Under the pieces are notes generated by a model. The model saw only the letters and a list, made by a program, of their open reading frames with translations. It had not been told where the DNA came from and ran no database searches. 64,000 nt of DNA, from assembly GCA_015680685.1 (NCBI GenBank), contig MNCI01002682.1, positions 1,451,828-1,515,827 of the forward strand, given 5' to 3'. Below are positions 60,514 through 64,000 of the stretch, in pieces; positions within the stretch are counted from its first letter, which is position 1; every line of letters begins with the position of its first letter. The stretch comes from Gnetum montanum. Its lineage: Eukaryota > Streptophyta > Gnetopsida > Gnetales > Gnetaceae. The translations under genes were made by a program, and so were the position numbers.

Positions 60514-60783
60514 TCATTCAGCATCAAATCTTAAATCATTCGATCTTACAGATTCTTCTAAAGCGTTATCCAAATGGTAATATCCAATTTGCCTTAATGC
60601 TTCATAGATGCCTATCCCTGCACTGACTGCAAGATTCAGACTTCGAACGTACGTCTCTCTTATAGGAATACGAATCGTTCCACCACCATAAGGATCATTT
60701 TTACAACATTCTAAGATCTCTTCAGATAAGCCAGATGTTTCTGAACCAAAAAGAAGCCAATCTCCAGGTTTATAAGCACAGTC
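60514..60783 (-). CDS. Last exon of TrmL/SpoU-type RNA 2'-O-methyltransferase (SPOUT fold)
   Basis: 89 codons from an acceptor TTTTATTTTCAG|GACTGT (60783) to TGA at 60514-60516. The exon has the two C-terminal motifs of the SpoU/TrmL family: LLFGSETSGLSEEI (motif 2) and IRIPI...RSLNLAVSAGIGIYEALRQI (motif 3), which form the knot that holds S-adenosylmethionine. Bacterial TrmL methylates the 2'-OH of the wobble base of certain tRNA-Leu; plant homologues are often predicted plastid or mitochondrial. Earlier exons (motif 1 and the N-terminus) should lie at higher coordinates; none was recognised up to 64000, so the intron before this exon is at least 3.2 kb or runs out of the window. The exon itself is intact. 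The C-terminal tail after EALRQ is Asp/Glu-rich and not conserved. Confidence 0.85.
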   Translation of the reverse strand, partial: DCAYKPGDWLLFGSETSGLSEEILECCKNDPYGGGTIRIPIRETYVRSLNLAVSAGIGIYEALRQIGYYHLDNALEESVRSNDLRFDAE

Positions 60784-61784
60784 CTGAAAATAAAAGGCCA
60801 AAATCACATACTATCATGAAAAGCAAAATATATATATGCACAAGATACAAATTTGATGTCTGGTAGTGAGTCTTTTCAAATTTGTCATAACATGAATATC
60901 AACTATAAAATCTTTTTCCAGAAGACAACATAAAAGGTTAACAATTTACACGTGTGTGCATGCATGGTGATGTACCAATGTATCCCAATAATATGTTACG
61001 TAATCAATGAATCAAAACGTATTTCAGTAAGTAGATATCACTCGTTCATTTTGCCTTTTACCAATCAAGGAGATATTCACAAAGCAATATCATCTAGACC
61101 TGCTTCAAATGAGATGAGATTAAGAAAGGCTGGTGTAATTCCATGAATTGCGATTAAGAAGTTGAAAATGCTGAATCAGACATGTATGGATACTGATCAA
61201 AGAAATGAATTTCTTGATGTTTCAAGGCAACTGAAATGCTCTTAATTATCATCATCATGAAATAATTTAATGATTTTATATTTGGTTCTCCATGATTCCA
61301 GAATGTTTTTAAAAATCAATTCATCTACAATATCTATACACAAGGACTTGCAATGCGACCCCCAGAATTTAAGGTACAAACATTATTTTATAATTTCTTT
61401 ATCTCATTACCATATGTCAAATGCCCAAACTTATATACTTCTATGCTCCTGTAGAGTATCTCATTACCATATGTCAAATGCCCAAACTTATGTACTTCCA
61501 TGCTCCTGTAGAAATGCTTCTAGCAGTCCGTCCTCCATTTACTTCTGATTTTCTCTCTCTTTTTTAAATATTATTTTGTCTTCTTGAATTTCAAATACGT
61601 TTTATAACATCCTTCTTAATGCATCACATATTTTACAAAACACAGACTACATGGATACTATAATTGTTGGCACATGTTTTGTAAAACTAGTATACTTAAC
61701 GCTGCAATGTGAGTATGATTGTTTACATCCCCATATGATACTTTCTATAAATAATAACAAAAATAAACATCAATGGCCAATGAT
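60784..61784 (-). other. Intron of the methyltransferase gene (part)
   Basis: AT-rich, no ORF of note; a TATATATATG run at 60830 and the 57-bp duplication at 61401. A preceding exon with the expected conserved motif was not found here. Confidence 0.5.
61401..61514 (+). repeat. 57-bp tandem duplication
   Basis: Two copies (61401-61457 and 61458-61514) starting ATCTCATTACCATATGTCAA, with a few differences (TATATACTTCT versus TATGTACTTCC). Confidence 0.95.
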
Positions 61785-62559
61785 TAAACAAGGTTAAACA
61801 AGGTTACCCTTCTGGCAACAAGGTTGTGGTCAGAAATTTCAACAGCCATGGGAGCCACTTTTGAGCCTCCGGTGGGCCTTTTAAGCCAGTAAAGAGCTGT
61901 GGGCGTTGGTTGAACAGATGGGGTGGGCTGAAGTTCTTGCATTGTTGGAAGGTAATCCTGACCTGCTAGACACCAGTTTCTTTGACAACCGGCAGGGGGT
62001 TCATACGATCTTTCGGGGGTGTCCATCTGCCTGATTGAACAGGTGATCAGTGGATATCTGAGGGTTCCGGCAGTTGGAGAGGTGGTGTTGCCAACTAACA
62101 GGGGTTTACAGGATGCTGTGGTGTTTTTCCACAGCACCACCCATAGACGGCCAGAGGCCAGGTTCCGGTGCTGCCAGGGCTATGGCAAGCGGCGGCAGAC
62201 CTGGTGGAATGATACTTTGTGCAATCTGCAACTGCGTCGAAGTTTCAAGGGCCTCATTTCACATTCCTCCAGTGCATGAGGGAGGAACACCCAGGTTTTT
62301 CTGGAAACCCTCAAAGGAGGCCAGCAGGGATGGCACTCTGGGCTTATCCTTGCTCTTTGGCAGGTGGCCATGCCGCCGGATCCACACCCTGTGGTGCGTT
62401 GCCAGTGTGCTCAACGGCCTAAGTCAACTGTTTTTGCATTGCATTGGTTGCAATGAACTCCGGGGGTTTGTCGGTGCACGAGGTGGCTGGGGAGCGGCGG
62501 ACTCAGTCGATGCCTGAGGAGGACATGCAACGTTTGATTGATGAAACAGTGGAGAGCGT
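61785..62559 (+). pseudogene. GC-rich decayed coding segment, upstream part (unidentified)
   Basis: Abrupt rise in GC and CpG at about 61795. Pieces of protein-like reading frame on the + strand, in shifting frames: LWSEISTAMGATFEPPVGLL, then ALVEQMGWAEVLALLEG, DTSFFDNRQGVHTIF (about 61895-62025). The family is not recognised. Same strand and same composition as the J-domain segment that follows, so both probably belong to one inserted unit. Confidence 0.4.
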
Positions 62560-63120
62560 GTGCGATGGGAAGCGGTGATGATTCAACAACTGGAGGATGC
62601 GTGGGAGAAGTCCCTTGCTGAGCGGGCCCATCACCAGGAGGAGCTTGCATAGCTCTAACGGACGATGCAACAAAAGGCTGTGCAGGAGTGGCTGCAACAG
62701 GAAGAGGACTTGCGTCAGCAAATCAAAGAAGAGATCCAAAAAGGCGAGGAGGATGCCAGGTGTCGGGAGATGGCTGCTAAAGTTGAGGCAGACAAAGTGA
62801 TGCAAGAAAAAGCGCAATTAGAGCCACGCTTTGAAAAAGCACAGGGGGTGGAGGTGCGCAAGTGGTTGTGGCAAGGAAAATACCCATACCAGGTAATGGG
62901 CATTCACCCGGAGACACCGTGGGGTGCACTTCGCCGGCACATCCATTTGGTGGCTGCAAAGTTGCACCCGAACAAGACAAAGGTGTTACCGGCAAAGTTG
63001 CACCCGAACAAGACAAAGGTGTTACCGGAGGCGGAGCGCGCTCAGGCAGTTTGGTTGACTTTCAGCAGGCTACATCGTTGTTGCATGGGTACGCTTTGTG
63101 CTATTCTCGATAAGTTCATG
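62560..63120 (+). pseudogene. Decayed coiled-coil plus J-domain-like protein (HPN motif, internal duplication)
   Basis: Frame readable from about 62578 (IQQLEDAWEKSLAERAHHQ) through TAG (62648) and TAA (62654), then open from ATG 62665. A Glu/Gln/Lys-rich coiled coil (about 62665-62850) is followed by YPYQVMGIHPETPWGALRR, VAAKLHPNK and AERAQAVWLTFSRLHR, the pattern of a J domain (helix II, HPD loop, helix III), but with HPN for HPD, which in studied J proteins abolishes Hsp70 stimulation. A 36-bp unit (62956-62991, repeated 62992-63027) duplicates the AKLHPNKTKVLP loop. Either a captured host gene fragment or part of a mobile element; not decided. Lies inside or beside the intron of the methyltransferase gene, on the opposite strand. 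Confidence 0.5.
62956..63027 (+). repeat. Exact 36-bp tandem duplication inside the J-like domain
   Basis: Unit begins GCAAAGTTGCACCCGAACAA; the second copy is identical, so the duplication is recent. It keeps frame. Confidence 0.97.
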
Positions 63121-63539
63121 GAAAGGTTGCTCACCATTGTCCTTGTGCGATCATTCCCCGCCAGGTCTAAGTTGTCTTGTGTTTTTTATCACAGTTATAA
63201 CTATAGCCCAGCTTGTGTCGAGTCAAAGTTTTTTTGGTTTTTGGTTTAGGGGGTTGTCGGACCCAAAAAGAGAATTTTATTAATAGAAAACAAAATTTAG
63301 TACATAACCTACTTCAAGACATATAGATTGAGGAAAGGAGGAAGAGAAACCGTGTTGATTGAGACTATTATATAGGAAACATGTTAAACTTAGCATTCCA
63401 CAGGGTGTGGAAATGCATTCCAGAGATCAACCGTTCACTGAAATGTGTGTATCTTTTCTAGGATATGGATTGTCGAATGAGAACAAAGGTGAAAGAAAGA
63501 GGAAAAAGGCCAAATGGTGTAGAAAACTGTGGCTTAATT
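63121..63539. other. End of the GC-rich insert and 3' flank of a minus-strand LINE
   Basis: The insert fades at about 63245 (TTTTTTTGGTTTTTGG). From 63262 the minus strand reads as the likely 3' UTR of the LINE at 63540, with AATAAAATTC at about 63270-63285. Confidence 0.35.
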
Positions 63540-63959
63540 AGGAGACTTTCTTCTGAAGCGAGGCTTGATGATGGTGATTATTTGGATCTCTGATATGACT
63601 CCATGGCTGCAATAAGAAAAACAACTGGTTAGCATTCATCTTGAATTTTGGGGCTTGAGATATAATTTGGAAGTGAACATGCCGAAGAATTTGCATTTTT
63701 TCCGAAGTAGTTAGTTGTAAGGAGTTTGAAATAATTGCCTTTTGAAAAAGTGTGGTACATCTACGTTTCCAAATATTATATAAGATGATGGGCCTAAGGA
63801 TCTTCCATAGGAAATGAGAGTTTTTGAACCTGAGAGATAAGAAACCAAACATTACGGCCTCTTGTGTAAGAGTGCATGAGGGAAAAACCTTAGAAGCCCA
63901 TTCCCAAGCATGCTGAGCAAATGGGCAAAGCCAAAAAACATGGACTAAGGTTTCAGGGT
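63540..63959 (-). pseudogene. LINE 3' end (zinc-binding region after RT)
   Basis: Minus-strand frame reads ETLVHVFWLCPFAQHAW, then FLWKILRPIILYNIWKRRCTTLF: the Cys/His and W-x-ILY-x-IW-x-R patterns of the zf-RVT region at the C-terminus of plant LINEs. Stop at 63540. The upstream part is cut by an LTR beginning at 63960. Confidence 0.65.
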
Positions 63960-64000
63960 TGATGAGACGCGGTTTTCACTAGGCCGCGATATCGCGTACG
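63960..64000 (+). repeat. Start of an element A-type LTR (element D), cut by window end
   Basis: TGATGAGACGCG, then CACTAGGCCGCGATATCG and CGTACG: the same order as the LTR starts at 14387 and 20854 (TGATGAGATGCG..., CACTGCGATATC, CGTAC). Its CpGs are intact where the element A copies have TG or CA, which suggests a younger copy. Confidence 0.7.

Noticed and set aside
60514-60783. Bacterial contamination (TrmL-like sequence)
   Set aside because: The motif block starts at a good plant 3' splice site, has plant-like base composition and lacks an upstream bacterial start.
62074-62517. 147-codon + strand ORF as a real gene
   Set aside because: Cys/Trp-rich, without recognisable pattern, and other frames of the same stretch look more protein-like; probably an out-of-frame reading of a decayed coding region.

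Overview
ORGANISM. The window looks like nuclear DNA from a large, repeat-swollen plant genome. A gymnosperm (conifer) is my inference from the density of old, mutually nested LTR retrotransposons, the long gene-poor stretches and the presence of only two recognisable host genes. Those two genes are intron-containing and of plant type: a small plastid-type PPR protein, and the last exon of a SpoU/TrmL-type RNA methyltransferase. There is one assembly gap (47033-47501). LAYOUT. (a) 1-6888, + strand: the 3' part of an Athila-like Ty3/gypsy element (element C: conserved non-coding linker, then a third ORF at 1780-4537), running into the 3' end and LTR (5727-6888) of a SIRE-like copia element. (b) 6889-8266: decayed copia RT/RNase H; then its likely 3' LTR and a ~600-bp-period tandem repeat (8761-10035). 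(c) 10035-26043: a decayed minus-strand gypsy element (element H) whose gag is split by a complete, internally deleted Athila-like element (element A, 14387-21913, + strand, 5-bp target duplication ACCTC). (d) 26044-39362: a nearly full-length minus-strand Athila-like element (element B) with gag, protease, RT/RNase H, integrase, a 1-2 kb non-coding linker and ORF3. (e) 39363-41302: a cluster of tRNA-derived SINE-like pieces. (f) 41303-47972: a young copia element with both LTRs, a tRNA-Met primer site, an almost open gag-pol and a 5-bp target duplication TGTTC, inserted about 250 bp beyond the stop codon of the PPR gene. (g) 48221-49359, minus: two-exon PPR gene of the THA8/THA8-like group with a minisatellite in its intron. 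(h) 50690-58690, +: two decayed LINEs of different types, then a decayed gypsy pol. (i) 60514-60783, minus: terminal exon of a TrmL-like 2'-O-methyltransferase; its upstream exons lie beyond the window or across a long intron. (j) 61790-63260: a GC-rich, decayed coding segment with a J-domain-like fold (HPN instead of HPD); then the 3' end of a minus-strand LINE, cut at 63960 by the first 41 bases of another LTR of the element A type. HOW IT FITS TOGETHER. Almost everything is layered transposon insertion. Elements A, B, C and the LTR stub D belong to one Athila-like family, recognised by a tRNA-Asp-like primer site, a TCATGGGGG polypurine tract, LTRs starting TGATGA and ending CATCA, a shared non-coding linker between integrase and ORF3, and a ~920-codon ORF3 with a central conserved block and a coiled-coil-rich second half. 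ORF3 and the conserved linker are the best candidates for something poorly described. The two host genes occupy only about 2% of the window.
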